The notes under the pieces are model-generated. The model saw only the letters and a program-made list of their open reading frames with translations, did no database searches and was not told the DNA's origin. From positions 224,142 through 288,141 of the forward strand of contig DF970668.1 of assembly GCA_001270045.2 (NCBI GenBank): 64,000 bases of DNA, in the 5' to 3' direction. Each line of letters starts with the position of its first letter. The first letter of the stretch is position 1. This document shows, in pieces, positions 34,188-43,565 of the stretch. A program made the translations under genes and the position numbers. This stretch comes from Bacteroidales bacterium 6E. GTDB lineage: Bacteria > Bacteroidota > Bacteroidia > Bacteroidales > Prolixibacteraceae.

Positions 34188-37100
34188 CTATCTTGACACA
34201 ACAGGAATTTTGAATGACCTTACCTGATCCTTGTCCAAAAGCTGGAACAAGTAAACACCTGTTCTCAAATCAGTTGATGGAATGCGATGGTATGTGCCTG
34301 CGTGAAGACTGAATTCCGAAATCACCCTGCCTTGCAAGTCAGTTATCCTGATAATGGTACCGGAATTGACCGGGCCTTCCATTACTATCGCTTCATGGTT
34401 CTGATATACCCTGAATGCAGGTTCAAATGGTTCAGACAAAGCATCGGTACTTTTATCGGAAAGCAAAAGGACGAAACGATCGGTAGCAGGGGAAGATGAA
34501 TTTGTTTGAAACGAAACACTTCCCTCATTATTCTGAATAGGATAGCTTTCGCTGCTTTGACGGTCAAAGATTTCGGCATTGATATGTGACGGGAAATGAC
34601 TCAATGTGGCAGTAAGCTGGGTTTCCATACCTGATTCGCAAATCAACCCCAGGGGTATGGCCAAAGATTGTTCATCTGGCAAAGGAATTGCCTGGATCAT
34701 ATAATCATGGCCATTATCTTCAACCATTCGTGTGAATATTGAAAAATCTGTATCGAGTTTCAGCAATCCCGCATCATACCCAGGGTCGAGTCCAATGGTT
34801 GCCTGCGGAGCTAAAACAATGTCCGTGAAGGCTTGCTTATCAGCCTGATATAAGGTTATTCTGGCTATGGGGCATTCAATGGTTGCCGACTTCTCTCGTA
34901 TTGTTGTTGGGTGTGCCTGCATGGATGCATTAAACCCAATGGTTCCAGATTCCTTTGCCTTAATCAGGAATCCCTGTCCAACAGATGCCATGTAAGGATC
35001 AGTCAGATAATTGATCACCCTATAGTTGGAGGTGGAGTATGATTCATCCCAGACATATAGTGCCATATATGCAGGATCCATTATATGGTTATTCAGGTCA
35101 AGGAAGCTATTGTTCAGTGCATTGATACATATGCCGGAAGTATAAGGATTACCTACCAGGTTCCAGCCTGAACCATTGGCAGAAACAGGCACCATCTGGT
35201 CACCGGCTACTATTTGTCCTCTGAATTCGACTATTCCATTGCTGCTGGTTCGGGCCAGATAACCTGCGCCCGAATTCAGGTAACCATCAGCAGAAGTGGC
35301 AAGCATCGGATTCCAGGCATTATGGGTTGTGTTATAGGTTGTGAATCCCCTAAGACCATCCTTCTCTGGGATAAGGCCATTCGAGCCAAGAAAATCCGTG
35401 ATACTCTGGACTGAAACCGGAGAAGATAACAAATGCCATGCATTGCCAGCCAAATACCGCTGAATTTTGGCCGATCCCATCCCTGTGACCGAAGAAGCAA
35501 CAAGGGATCCTGATCCATTGGCGTCAGATTGGATGATGAGGCCATCTTCGGCCTGAATATCCAGCACACCATTAACGGTTATGGTTGATGTGGGTGCAAG
35601 TGTCAGGCTGGCTTCGGGATGTATCCTGAGATCAGAAGCCATCCAACCTGATTCAATTGTAATGTTTCCATTCAGGATCGATGTAAGTTTGGGAAGCGAA
35701 AAGTCCGGAATACCTCCGCCTCCTTGTTCCTGCCAGCCATGCGAATTGGTATACAGCCTTTCAAGATAAATATCACTGAAGTATATATCTTCCAATACCA
35801 CCTTACCGAATAAAACTGCATTGGTCCCTTCCTGATAAAATTGACTGTCTTCCATTTTTGCCGGTTCCCAATCGAGATTTATAGCCTGACCGGAAATCAA
35901 TGGTATCCTGACGGTCATGACAGTCTGCCAATCAGTAGTTACTCTATTGAAATGCTCATCATCCCCGTTTGCCGAAGTAAATTCTGCATTAAAACCAAAA
36001 ACCGCTTTGTTTCCGGAAATGATGGGACTGGGATCATTCCAGTCATATTTTTCCTCATCGCCAAGAGGGGTATTGCCAGCGATGACCGGGCCTTTGAATG
36101 TGGACCACTGGAGATTGTCCAAACCAAAGGTCTGATCATTAAAATTGAAAGAGATTATTCCCTTGTTGATAAATACCTCTTCGCTTGACTTTGCCTCGAC
36201 ATCGAATTCAAATGAATGGGCACTGTAAATTCTGGGATTGGACATGCGGTAAGATATCACAGGTGCCGGGGGTTCGACAAGAATATTCTCAAGCATACCG
36301 GTTATCGTAGGTTGGTCGAAGTCTGCTACACCCAACCAGTAATTTCCAGGCACAGAAATGGAAACAGCATTTTCGAATATCCTGACACCATTGTTGAAAT
36401 GATTCCCATTTCCCGATGTATAAAGCTGCAGACCTTCAGGATAAGCGATAATTGTGTCGTTCGGGGACTTGAAGCGGATTTTACCGGAATAGTCATATTT
36501 GGTATTCTTAAATTGGTCGCAGGCAGTAACTTTAACACTGAATTTTTCATCAGCCCTAACCCTGAGCCCGTCGGGTTGAATATCTTCCGATGGCTCCGGT
36601 TCAATCATAAAGTGGTCAAGTGGTGCAGGCTGGACCATTATAATTTCCGTAGTTCCGGACAATGAGGTTAAATCATCAAAAATTGTAATTGAGGGCTGTT
36701 CCCCGGCATTGTAAAACGTAAAGCCAGAAATGGTTGCCTCTCCGTTAATAAAAGTCTGTCCTCCGCTTTCCGGAATGTTCACTGATGTTCCCCCAGGTGA
36801 TGAAGTGGCCGTCGTGGACCACCTAACTAATTGATTTACTGAATAATTTGTCTTTAAATTATCGTATGGATCAAAGGCTGTTGCCCTGACACCAAAGGTC
36901 GTTCCGGCATATACAGGTTGCTGATTTCCTATGCTGTCAGGTTGTACGACAAGCTTAAAGTATGCCAGATCGGATGGATCAACAGCAAAAGTATTGGAAG
37001 TTCCTGTCGCTTCACCTGTTGATGCGGTAATTGAAACATCACTTCCGGATTTGGCAAGCACAACCTGATGCGACCCCAGAATGCCATCTATAAAGTTATC

Positions 37101-38792
37101 TGTTTCAATTCCCTGAATAGGATTTCCATTTGATGACAATATCACGGATCCTGAGAAATCAGGTATTATCTGTTCATTGGCATCCAGCGCAGAAATTTTT
37201 ATAAAAAATGGAATCCCCGCGATTTGTGGTCCAATATTTTCTCCATTTGCAGCCTCAATTTGAAAATGGTGTAAGGCACTGGTAGTAACTTGCATTATGT
37301 TGGAATTTTGACTAATTGCATCACCATTGAATGCCCTGACCCTAAAATAATAGTTTGTCGCCGGATTCAAACCTGTGATAAAGGCTGATGTAACATCTCC
37401 CACATCCCTGTTATCGTAACCGATCAACATCACACTAAACGATTCGTCAGTAGAAACATCCAAAAAATAGGTTATCGCACCAGGAGTAGGGTTCCAATTG
37501 GCCGTAAAACCCTGCTGTCCGATTTTTGAGGCATTCAGCAAGACCGGGGCATCGGGTGAAGTCCTGAAAGTGATTTGCGATCCGTATCCCGTTCCAGATC
37601 CATTCGTGGCATACGCCTTCACAAAATAGGTTGTGTTGGCTTCAAGCCCATCAAGGTTTGCAAAGAAAGACGAACTTCCTGTACCCTGATCGGTAATTCC
37701 AAGATGAGAGTCAAGTGTTGGGTTTCCTGAACTGTTCCAAACAAATCCTTTGGCAGTTACTGGTGATCCCCCGTCATTTGAGATGGCTCCATCAACAGTC
37801 GCGGTTGAATTGGTTATACCATTGACCGACTGGGTTACGACAGTGGGCTTCTCCATTGATTTGGATGTATAACTCACTGTGCCACCATAGGAAGTAAGAT
37901 TGCTGGAATTGGTGGCAAATGCCCTGATATAATAGGTAATTCCATTTAACAATCCTGTCAGGTTACAAGTGTAAGTGCCTAAACCACTTCCCGCATAAAC
38001 CATTTCGACGCCTGGACCATTGACCACAGGATTGGGAGATGTACCATATACAATGCCTTTGACTGCTATTGACCCCACTCCAGCCTTTGTCACAGATCCT
38101 CCTGCCATCAATGATGACTCATCGGGATATGTTAAAGGGCTGGTGGTAACAATGGGATAGCCTGGGGCAGAGGTTCCTCCATCGGCATCATCGATAAAGA
38201 GATGTGGATCATTTCCCAAGTCAAGGTGGTTAAAGACCCCAAATCCCAAACGATAGATTCCATCGTTCGGCGCCTCGAAAGTTACGGGATGCCAACCACT
38301 GGCCCCAAATTTGCCAGATGCTTTTACAATTCCATCGGTGCTCGTTCGAACCAACACCTGGAGTTCCTGCCATTCAGGACTGGAGAAAGATGCAAAGCAC
38401 CCATCGTCATATGGAGAACGATCTTCTGACAAGAAATTCCACCACATGGTTACAGTCTGCCCCTTACCAAGGAAAATATCCTGATACAGTATTCCAAAAT
38501 TGGTCACATCAGGCCACGCCAGATAACTAAGGGGAACTTGAAGGGCAATGGCAGCTGACTCTGCATCAAGGGCAGACGGGATAACCTCGGCCATTTTTGT
38601 TTCAGCAGAGGAAACTGTCCAGCTCAATATAGTTTTATTGTAAGATATGGAGGCTCCTTCATGAATCCATCCCGACAATTGGTTCTCGAAACCACTATTG
38701 GAAATCTGGCCATTAACCGTATTGAATAAATGCAACAGAAATATGACAGCTGTTTGGCACAGTAGCCTTAGGGTGATTTTTGAAGTATTCAT
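34188..38792 (-). CDS. Large T9SS-secreted surface protein with fibronectin-like repeats
   Basis: The 1534-residue protein has a signal peptide ending in NTVNGQ (about residue 29). An N-terminal jellyroll-like domain follows (NSGFENQLSGWIHEG, HLFIDDADGG). Fibronectin-III/Ig-like repeats come next, with recurring TYYIRAFATN and TYFVKAYATN strands (residues about 215-505). Several Big/invasin-like domains (VYAGTTFGVRATAFDPYDN) lead to a beta region with LHPEAS-type and GSGWNLVGNPYTSG blocks. The last 70 residues are a type A T9SS sorting domain (IIRITDLQGRVISEF through GVYLFQLLDKDQVRSF). It should be exported to the cell surface. It is the first gene upstream of the peptide/kinase genes on the same strand. 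No enzyme active site is seen. Confidence 0.88.
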   Translation of the reverse strand: MNTSKITLRLLCQTAVIFLLHLFNTVNGQISNSGFENQLSGWIHEGASISYNKTILSWTVSSAETKMAEVIPSALDAESAAIALQVPLSYLAWPDVTNFGILYQDIFLGKGQTVTMWWNFLSEDRSPYDDGCFASFSSPEWQELQVLVRTSTDGIVKASGKFGASGWHPVTFEAPNDGIYRLGFGVFNHLDLGNDPHLFIDDADGGTSAPGYPIVTTSPLTYPDESSLMAGGSVTKAGVGSIAVKGIVYGTSPNPVVNGPGVEMVYAGSGLGTYTCNLTGLLNGITYYIRAFATNSSNLTSYGGTVSYTSKSMEKPTVVTQSVNGITNSTATVDGAISNDGGSPVTAKGFVWNSSGNPTLDSHLGITDQGTGSSSFFANLDGLEANTTYFVKAYATNGSGTGYGSQITFRTSPDAPVLLNASKIGQQGFTANWNPTPGAITYFLDVSTDESFSVMLIGYDNRDVGDVTSAFITGLNPATNYYFRVRAFNGDAISQNSNIMQVTTSALHHFQIEAANGENIGPQIAGIPFFIKISALDANEQIIPDFSGSVILSSNGNPIQGIETDNFIDGILGSHQVVLAKSGSDVSITASTGEATGTSNTFAVDPSDLAYFKLVVQPDSIGNQQPVYAGTTFGVRATAFDPYDNLKTNYSVNQLVRWSTTATSSPGGTSVNIPESGGQTFINGEATISGFTFYNAGEQPSITIFDDLTSLSGTTEIIMVQPAPLDHFMIEPEPSEDIQPDGLRVRADEKFSVKVTACDQFKNTKYDYSGKIRFKSPNDTIIAYPEGLQLYTSGNGNHFNNGVRIFENAVSISVPGNYWLGVADFDQPTITGMLENILVEPPAPVISYRMSNPRIYSAHSFEFDVEAKSSEEVFINKGIISFNFNDQTFGLDNLQWSTFKGPVIAGNTPLGDEEKYDWNDPSPIISGNKAVFGFNAEFTSANGDDEHFNRVTTDWQTVMTVRIPLISGQAINLDWEPAKMEDSQFYQEGTNAVLFGKVVLEDIYFSDIYLERLYTNSHGWQEQGGGGIPDFSLPKLTSILNGNITIESGWMASDLRIHPEASLTLAPTSTITVNGVLDIQAEDGLIIQSDANGSGSLVASSVTGMGSAKIQRYLAGNAWHLLSSPVSVQSITDFLGSNGLIPEKDGLRGFTTYNTTHNAWNPMLATSADGYLNSGAGYLARTSSNGIVEFRGQIVAGDQMVPVSANGSGWNLVGNPYTSGICINALNNSFLDLNNHIMDPAYMALYVWDESYSTSNYRVINYLTDPYMASVGQGFLIKAKESGTIGFNASMQAHPTTIREKSATIECPIARITLYQADKQAFTDIVLAPQATIGLDPGYDAGLLKLDTDFSIFTRMVEDNGHDYMIQAIPLPDEQSLAIPLGLICESGMETQLTATLSHFPSHINAEIFDRQSSESYPIQNNEGSVSFQTNSSSPATDRFVLLLSDKSTDALSEPFEPAFRVYQNHEAIVMEGPVNSGTIIRITDLQGRVISEFSLHAGTYHRIPSTDLRTGVYLFQLLDKDQVRSFKIPVVSR

Positions 38793-39400
38793 GGTTTTAT
38801 TTATTGGCTTTACACTTGATCAAATGATGTCATTGCTGACAAATGCATTTTACCAAGGAGTTTAGTTGCTTTTTGATGAAGTTGATTTGATGATGGAAAG
38901 GCATACAATCCTTAAAACCATCTCAGGTTTTGATCCCAATATAAATATATGGGTAAAAAGACTGAATCCTTTTATCACCAGCAGGGGCCAACAGGTTTTG
39001 GTTTAAATGCAGATGGTTCATATTCTTTTGGGTTAGGTTTTATCCAAACTATCCAGCTTTGTGTCGAGCAAATCTAGTTTACGAAGAGTGGAAAATCATA
39101 AAAATAGGTGTAGGATTTCATAAAAAAGGAGTAGGAAATCATAAAAAAAGAGTTGGATATTATATAAATGAGAAAAAATCACATGTGTTTACAAATACTA
39201 TATAATCAAGTTTTATTCATATTTATAACATTATTTTATTATCCATTTGTTCTTAATAAAATAAATTTGCATTAAACACATTATTGGATCGAAAATCATT
39301 GACCCTAAAAACCCCGTTTATGGACTTCAATAAATGGCAGATTATTCCGGAAATTCGTAACGACCATTTAAAAATCGACAATCGGGAAGCTGGAAATTCA
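38793..39400. other. Regulatory gap upstream of the T9SS protein gene
   Basis: No gene is supported in these 608 bases. They contain the four-copy 21-base direct repeat at 39088-39170, about 300 bases ahead of the T9SS gene, and are AT-rich. No clear TAnnTTTG box was found close to the start at 38792. Confidence 0.4.
39088..39170. repeat. Four direct repeats of about 21 bases (regulator-site candidate)
   Basis: Successive units read roughly GTGGAAAATCATAAAAATAG, GTGTAGGATTTCATAAAAAA, GAGTAGGAAATCATAAAAAA and AGTTGGATATTATATAAATG. The period of about 21 bases equals two helical turns, which suits side-by-side binding of a regulator. The nearest candidate is the AraC-type protein encoded at 39401-39895. 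Confidence 0.65.
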
Positions 39401-39895
39401 TCAGCTGGTGGAGTTAAAATATTCTTTGGGTGTTGACCCCATCCTGTCTTTAAAGTTTTTGTAGAATGTGGTCTTGTCCCTATATCCAACCTTTTCTGCA
39501 AGGTCTTTGCCTGTGAGCGACCTGCCATATTTTTCAATGAGCTGTTTTACCTCAGCAATCCTGTAATCATTGATCAGTTTTGCAAAGCTGGTGTTGCCAA
39601 CTTTGTTGATTGCATTAGACACATATGTATTATTTGTATTTAGCATGATGGCCAGGCTGTCTATGGATAATTCCTTATCCCGATAGATACGGCGGCTCTC
39701 AAATAAATTTATAACATCCAGGTATAAAAGCTCAATTCGCTTTCTATTCCTGATCGAATAATCCCGTGACAAGTTTGGGGGACTCTTTTCCGTTTTGCAT
39801 TGAAAGATTGAATAAAGGAATTTAAAAGGTTTACCCTGCCTGTAAACTGAACACTTTCTTCTGAATGGAGACTTATAACTATTATCAAATTCCAT
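39401..39895 (-). CDS. AraC-family DNA-binding regulator
   Basis: The 164-residue protein consists mostly of an AraC-type double helix-turn-helix (residues about 70-160). It includes DKELSIDSLAIMLNTNNTYVSNAINK, the linker SFAKLINDYRIAEVKQLI and the closing GYRDKTTFYKNFKDRMGSTPKEYF. The first 55 residues are basic and lack the sensor or membrane domains common in Bacteroidota AraC proteins, so it may be a short or truncated regulator. It is transcribed toward the T9SS protein and peptide/kinase genes, with the 21-base repeats in between. Control of that operon is a reasonable inference. Confidence 0.85.
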   Translation of the reverse strand: MEFDNSYKSPFRRKCSVYRQGKPFKFLYSIFQCKTEKSPPNLSRDYSIRNRKRIELLYLDVINLFESRRIYRDKELSIDSLAIMLNTNNTYVSNAINKVGNTSFAKLINDYRIAEVKQLIEKYGRSLTGKDLAEKVGYRDKTTFYKNFKDRMGSTPKEYFNSTS

Positions 39896-40909
39896 AACTG
39901 TAAGTATTATAATTAATTAATAATCATGCACAGTGCATTTTAGCAATAACCTCTCTCCCGGCACAATGCCAACCGAAAACCACAAACAACATCCTTGACC
40001 ATTTTCGAATGCCTGCATTTGTGATTTTTGATTCAAATACATTGCAACATTCAAAACAAGACGGACGATCATTTCTCTGAAAAAGCTTCATGGGTTATCG
40101 TAGCACTCTTAATATTAACAAATAAAAATATATATTTAATTACATGCGTAACCTATAATTATGATTATACAATTCCCTGCCAATCAATTTATTCCGACCG
40201 GATTACGTCCAATCGCAAACTGATCAACTATTTGCTTAGGCTCTCATGGTCATTACACCCGAAAGCTGGCTCCTTGCCGTAAAATCTGTATTTAATGCAA
40301 GATTATGCGTCCTTAAAATGGTTCTCTTATGTCTTTCTACCCCCTATTGTTTTCATCTTCAAATTCTTACAATGAATCATCAAGCAGTTTACCAATAAGC
40401 ATTTATCAAAACGCCTGTGCTTTCCATAAATGCTGTAATTAAGCAAATGATAATACTTCCGGTATCAGTGGGGTTTATCTTTTTAATTATTATCCTTTAG
40501 TTTGGATAATCATGCAAACCAGATAAATTTGAGTTTGCATGTTTGCGAAGATATAGTATTCATATTTTTTAAACAAAATTTTTGGAACAAAATTTAATGA
40601 AAAAATGCATGAAAGCCTTGCCAGAGTAGTGAAGACTGCAAAAAACATTCACCCTATGTCACCTTATTTAAACATATTCAAATAATTACACTACACATCA
40701 TCAATCTTTTTTGATGTATTCAAGGAAAAAGGATGACAATCCTATTTGCAACCTGAGCTGGGTATCATATAATTATTATTTGAACTAGATAGTGACCCCC
40801 CTTCACCTCCTCTATCGTTCCAAATAACTGCATAATCATGGAGATGTCAGAGCCTGGGTATATTTTCGGGTGGATCATCAGGATATCAATATATCGACAT
40901 ATTGATAAT
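39896..40909. other. AT-rich non-coding stretch
   Basis: I see no supported gene in this kilobase. The longest frame (40028-40282, plus) is AT-driven and resembles no protein family. Scattered short palindromes are present but none stands out. Confidence 0.4.
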
Positions 40910-41100
40910 CGACGCGATAAATCGCGTCGCATTGTCTAGTTAAATCCAAACCTCAGTCGACGCGATAAATCGCGTCGCCACAATTCTCTTTACAAGTGGA
41001 TGTTGGGTAAATCGCGTCGCCACAATTCGATAGCCAAGGGATGTTGGGTGAATAGCGTCGCCACAATTCACTGGCCAAGGGATGTTGGGTGAATCGCGCT
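40910..41100. repeat. Tandem 41-42-base repeats with a CGACGCGAT palindrome
   Basis: The palindrome CGACGCGATAAATCGCGTCG occurs at 40910-40929 and 40958-40977. From 40969 a unit beginning ATCGCGTCGCCACAATTC and ending GGATGTTGGGTGA repeats at 41011, 41052 and, in part, 41093, a period of 41-42 bases. The units are degenerate copies of each other rather than spaced by unique sequence. Confidence 0.8.
40958..40999 (-). repeat. 42-base repeat, right copy (inverted relative to 29670)
   Basis: This block is the reverse complement of 29670-29711 at 41 of 42 positions, ending in CTCTTTACAAGTGG. It overlaps the first tandem unit of the local repeat array, so the distant copy may derive from this array. 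Confidence 0.85.
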
Positions 41101-41250
41101 CTTACTCCCTCCGCCTTCCATCCCAACACCAAAAACCCATATATCGGTATTATCTGTGCAATCTGTGGTGAAATCCTTCCCCCACAGGATTATCTCCCTG
41201 GATCCATCCTGCCCGGAATTGCCTGACCCGGTGTAGTGAACCATTCGGTG

Positions 41251-41325
41251 GTCCCTTTCAACCTAAAGAGACGCCCAGATTGGTCCCTTTGCTACCTAAA
41301 GAGACGCCCAGGTTGGTCGTCTCTA
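41251..41325 (-). terminator. Two direct repeats and a hairpin after the FAD oxidoreductase gene
   Basis: A 32-33-base unit starting GGTCCCTTT and containing AAAGAGACGCCCAG occurs twice (41251-41282 and 41283-41315). AGAGACG (41301-41307) and CGTCTCT (41319-41325) form a seven-pair stem 21 bases past the gene's stop on the minus strand, followed by TTTAGG. It is a plausible weak terminator. Confidence 0.45.
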
Positions 41326-41345
41326 CGGGGTAAAACGCAGGAATG

Positions 41346-43544
41346 TCAGGGGTTCGCCTCTATCGCATCCTCCATGGTCAGCACCTGGCCCTTCTGCAAC
41401 AATACGGCCTTCAGGGCTTCATAATCGAGGTCCTGGAGGGCCTTGCCCTGGTCGATGGCCATACAGGCGGCCACGGCGGCCGATTGCCCCAGGATCATGA
41501 ATACGGGCTCCATGCGGATGGATCCAAAGGCGATATGGCTCGACGAGACGCATACCGGGACCAGCAGGTTGGTGCACTCTTCCTTTTTGGGGACCAGCGA
41601 CCCGTAGGCGATTTCATAGGGCCCGGGGAGCCCTACCCCAATGTCGCCCTCGTTGTGGACATGCCCGTTTTCGTCGACATACCGCTGCACGTTGTGCGAG
41701 TCGATGGTGTAGGAGCCCATGCCTACCGACTCTGGTGTGGGCTGTCGCTTCAGCAGCTCGTTTTCGGTCATCACGTACGACCCGAGCATCCGACGTGCCT
41801 CCCGCACATAGATCTGGTGGGGCCAGTGCCCGTTGCCGGTGAACTCATCCTTAGGCAACCCCCACTCGCGCATCCTCACCTGTATCTCTTCCGGAACCCG
41901 GGGATCGTTCGCCACAAACCACAACAGCCCCTGCTGGTAGGTCATGTGCTCGCTGATGATCTCCCTGCGCCGTTCGTATGAAGCCTCGGGATAGTCGTAG
42001 TTCATGCCGATGTTGTCGCTGCTGAACGGCCCGTGGTTGTTGGTGTCGGTCTTCCGGTTGGGAATGTCGTCGAACTTCTGGAACCACTCGCGCCAGCCGG
42101 CATCGAATATCCGCACCAGCAGTTCATACTGCGTCGAATCGTAGCCCTCAGGCTTCGGGAAAGGAATCCGGTTGTCGGGATGGTCGGTCATGCAGACCCG
42201 GAAACAATAGGCCTGGATACGGTGGTCACCTTCGCCCTTGACACCCGGTGGGTCGGGACTGATCCGCGGCAGGAGTCCGCTGGCCGGGTCACCCGGGATC
42301 CGGTAGGGATCGATGGGGACATCCACTGCCCTGAAGTGGTGCCCGTGGTGGTAGACGCCCGTCTGGACGCCGTTCCACTCCTCGCCGTATACATCGGTAC
42401 CCTCGCGGCCAACGTGGTAGCTTACCCCGGCCGTGGCCATCAGGTCACCCTCATAGGTGGCATCCATGAACACCTTGCCCCTGAACACCTTCCCAGAAAG
42501 GGTGGTCATGGACGAGATCACGCCGTTGGAGATTTCAACACCTGCCTCCCGGTCGAGCCACTCGTCGCGGTACACCACGATATCGTTTTCCCTGATCAGC
42601 TCCTCGAAGACCATTTCGGCGATATGCGGCTCAAAGATCCACATGGTGCGCATGTCGCCGTCGATGGCAGGCGTACCCTGCCCCTTGTTTCCGTAGGCCT
42701 CCTTCGCCATCCATTTCCATGCGGCACTGTCCTGGTAGTGGTTATATACCCTGTGGTAGAAATCCCTGGCCAGTCCGCCGATCGTCTCCTTCCGCCCGGT
42801 ATCCGTATAGCCCAGTCCGCCCGAAGTAAGTCCGCCCAGATGGGTATCGGGCGACACAACGATGGCCGTCTTGCCCGACTGCACCACCTCAACGGCGGCG
42901 ATCACGGCAGCCGACGTGCCCCCATAGATGATGACATCGGCCTCGTACACGTCAGGGTGGGGCCGGTTGCATCCGAAAAGGGACGTTATCAGCAACACCA
43001 GGAAGAGAAAACGGTGCGGCCCACGAAAGCTTTCGGGGCGCGTTGCGCGGTACGGGGTGGCCTGCGGGAATACCTGCGGATGTAAACTTTGCCAACCGGT
43101 ATATTGATCTGAGTAATCCGGGTAATTTATGGTGAGAAAACGGTGCGGGGTGCGAAAATGGTGCGGGATGCGAGTTGCGACCCACGAAAGCTTTCGGGGC
43201 GGGGTGGCCTGCGGGTTTAGAAAACGTTGCGGGGTGCGAGATGCGCGGTACGGGGTGGCCTGCTGGGTTAGAAAACGGTGCGGGGTGCGAGGTTGCGGGA
43301 TGCTGGGTGTGAAAACGTTGCGAGGTGCGACGTTGCGGGGTGCGAGGTTACCTTCGGAGTTTGAATAAGCCGTTATAACTTCAAACCCGTGTTGATAAAG
43401 GTTGGAACCGAAGGATACCGCGCAACTCGTAACCCGCAACACGCAACGTTTCAAGTATGGTATATATGGAAAATGCTTTTCCAATCTGTTCAATCTGCGT
43501 ATTCCGTGTTGAGAAACTGCTACAGGGTTCGGTTGGGTATTCAT
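41346..43544 (-). CDS. FAD-dependent oxidoreductase (FAD_oxidored family), lipoprotein; start unresolved
   Basis: The conserved protein begins with a lipobox LLITSLFGC (Cys codon at 42969-42971). A dinucleotide site follows (ADVIIYGGTSAAVIAAVEVV), then GGLTSGGLGYTDTGR, MDATYEGDLMATAGVSYHVGREG and the C-terminal SSHIAFGSIRMEPVFMILGQSAAVAA. These are hallmarks of the PF12831 proteins found in glycan loci; substrate unknown. The problem is the start. The only in-frame ATG is at 43544, and the first 170-190 codons are a translation of intergenic repeats (runs like APRNVAPRNV, GPHRFL). No ATG, GTG or TTG precedes the signal peptide at a sensible distance. A repeat appears to have replaced the native start, or there is a sequence error, so the gene may be silenced. 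Confidence 0.8.
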   Translation of the reverse strand: MNTQPNPVAVSQHGIRRLNRLEKHFPYIPYLKRCVLRVTSCAVSFGSNLYQHGFEVITAYSNSEGNLAPRNVAPRNVFTPSIPQPRTPHRFLTQQATPYRASRTPQRFLNPQATPPRKLSWVATRIPHHFRTPHRFLTINYPDYSDQYTGWQSLHPQVFPQATPYRATRPESFRGPHRFLFLVLLITSLFGCNRPHPDVYEADVIIYGGTSAAVIAAVEVVQSGKTAIVVSPDTHLGGLTSGGLGYTDTGRKETIGGLARDFYHRVYNHYQDSAAWKWMAKEAYGNKGQGTPAIDGDMRTMWIFEPHIAEMVFEELIRENDIVVYRDEWLDREAGVEISNGVISSMTTLSGKVFRGKVFMDATYEGDLMATAGVSYHVGREGTDVYGEEWNGVQTGVYHHGHHFRAVDVPIDPYRIPGDPASGLLPRISPDPPGVKGEGDHRIQAYCFRVCMTDHPDNRIPFPKPEGYDSTQYELLVRIFDAGWREWFQKFDDIPNRKTDTNNHGPFSSDNIGMNYDYPEASYERRREIISEHMTYQQGLLWFVANDPRVPEEIQVRMREWGLPKDEFTGNGHWPHQIYVREARRMLGSYVMTENELLKRQPTPESVGMGSYTIDSHNVQRYVDENGHVHNEGDIGVGLPGPYEIAYGSLVPKKEECTNLLVPVCVSSSHIAFGSIRMEPVFMILGQSAAVAACMAIDQGKALQDLDYEALKAVLLQKGQVLTMEDAIEANP
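42999..43370. repeat. Degenerate GCGGGGTGCGA repeat array with two GAAAGCTTTC elements
   Basis: This block is built from imperfect copies of TGCGGGGTGCGAG and GTTGCGGGATGC. It includes the element CCCACGAAAGCTTTCGGGGC at 43021-43040 and near 43181-43200, each followed by GG-rich GTGGCCTGCGG. A TCTGAGTAATCCGGG-type motif lies at 43109-43127. It runs into the signal-peptide codons of the FAD oxidoreductase gene. Confidence 0.8.
43481..43515 (+). repeat. AATCTGT interspersed repeat
   Basis: The stretch AATCTGTTCAATCTGCG followed by TATTCCGTGTTGAGAAAC is a diverged copy of the AATCTGTGCAATCCGTG/TAATCTGTGGTGA element. That element recurs at 41148, 43104, 46598, 46743, 47698, 49440 and 49543. Confidence 0.6.
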
Positions 43545-43565
43545 GGATGGAAGATTTGGTTCAGG

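Noticed and set aside
40028..40282. 84-codon plus-strand frame in the AT-rich gap
   Set aside because: No ribosome site, no recognisable domain, and a composition explained by AT richness.
40910..41100. Possible CRISPR array
   Set aside because: The repeated units adjoin one another and vary gradually; there are no unique spacers and no cas genes in the window.
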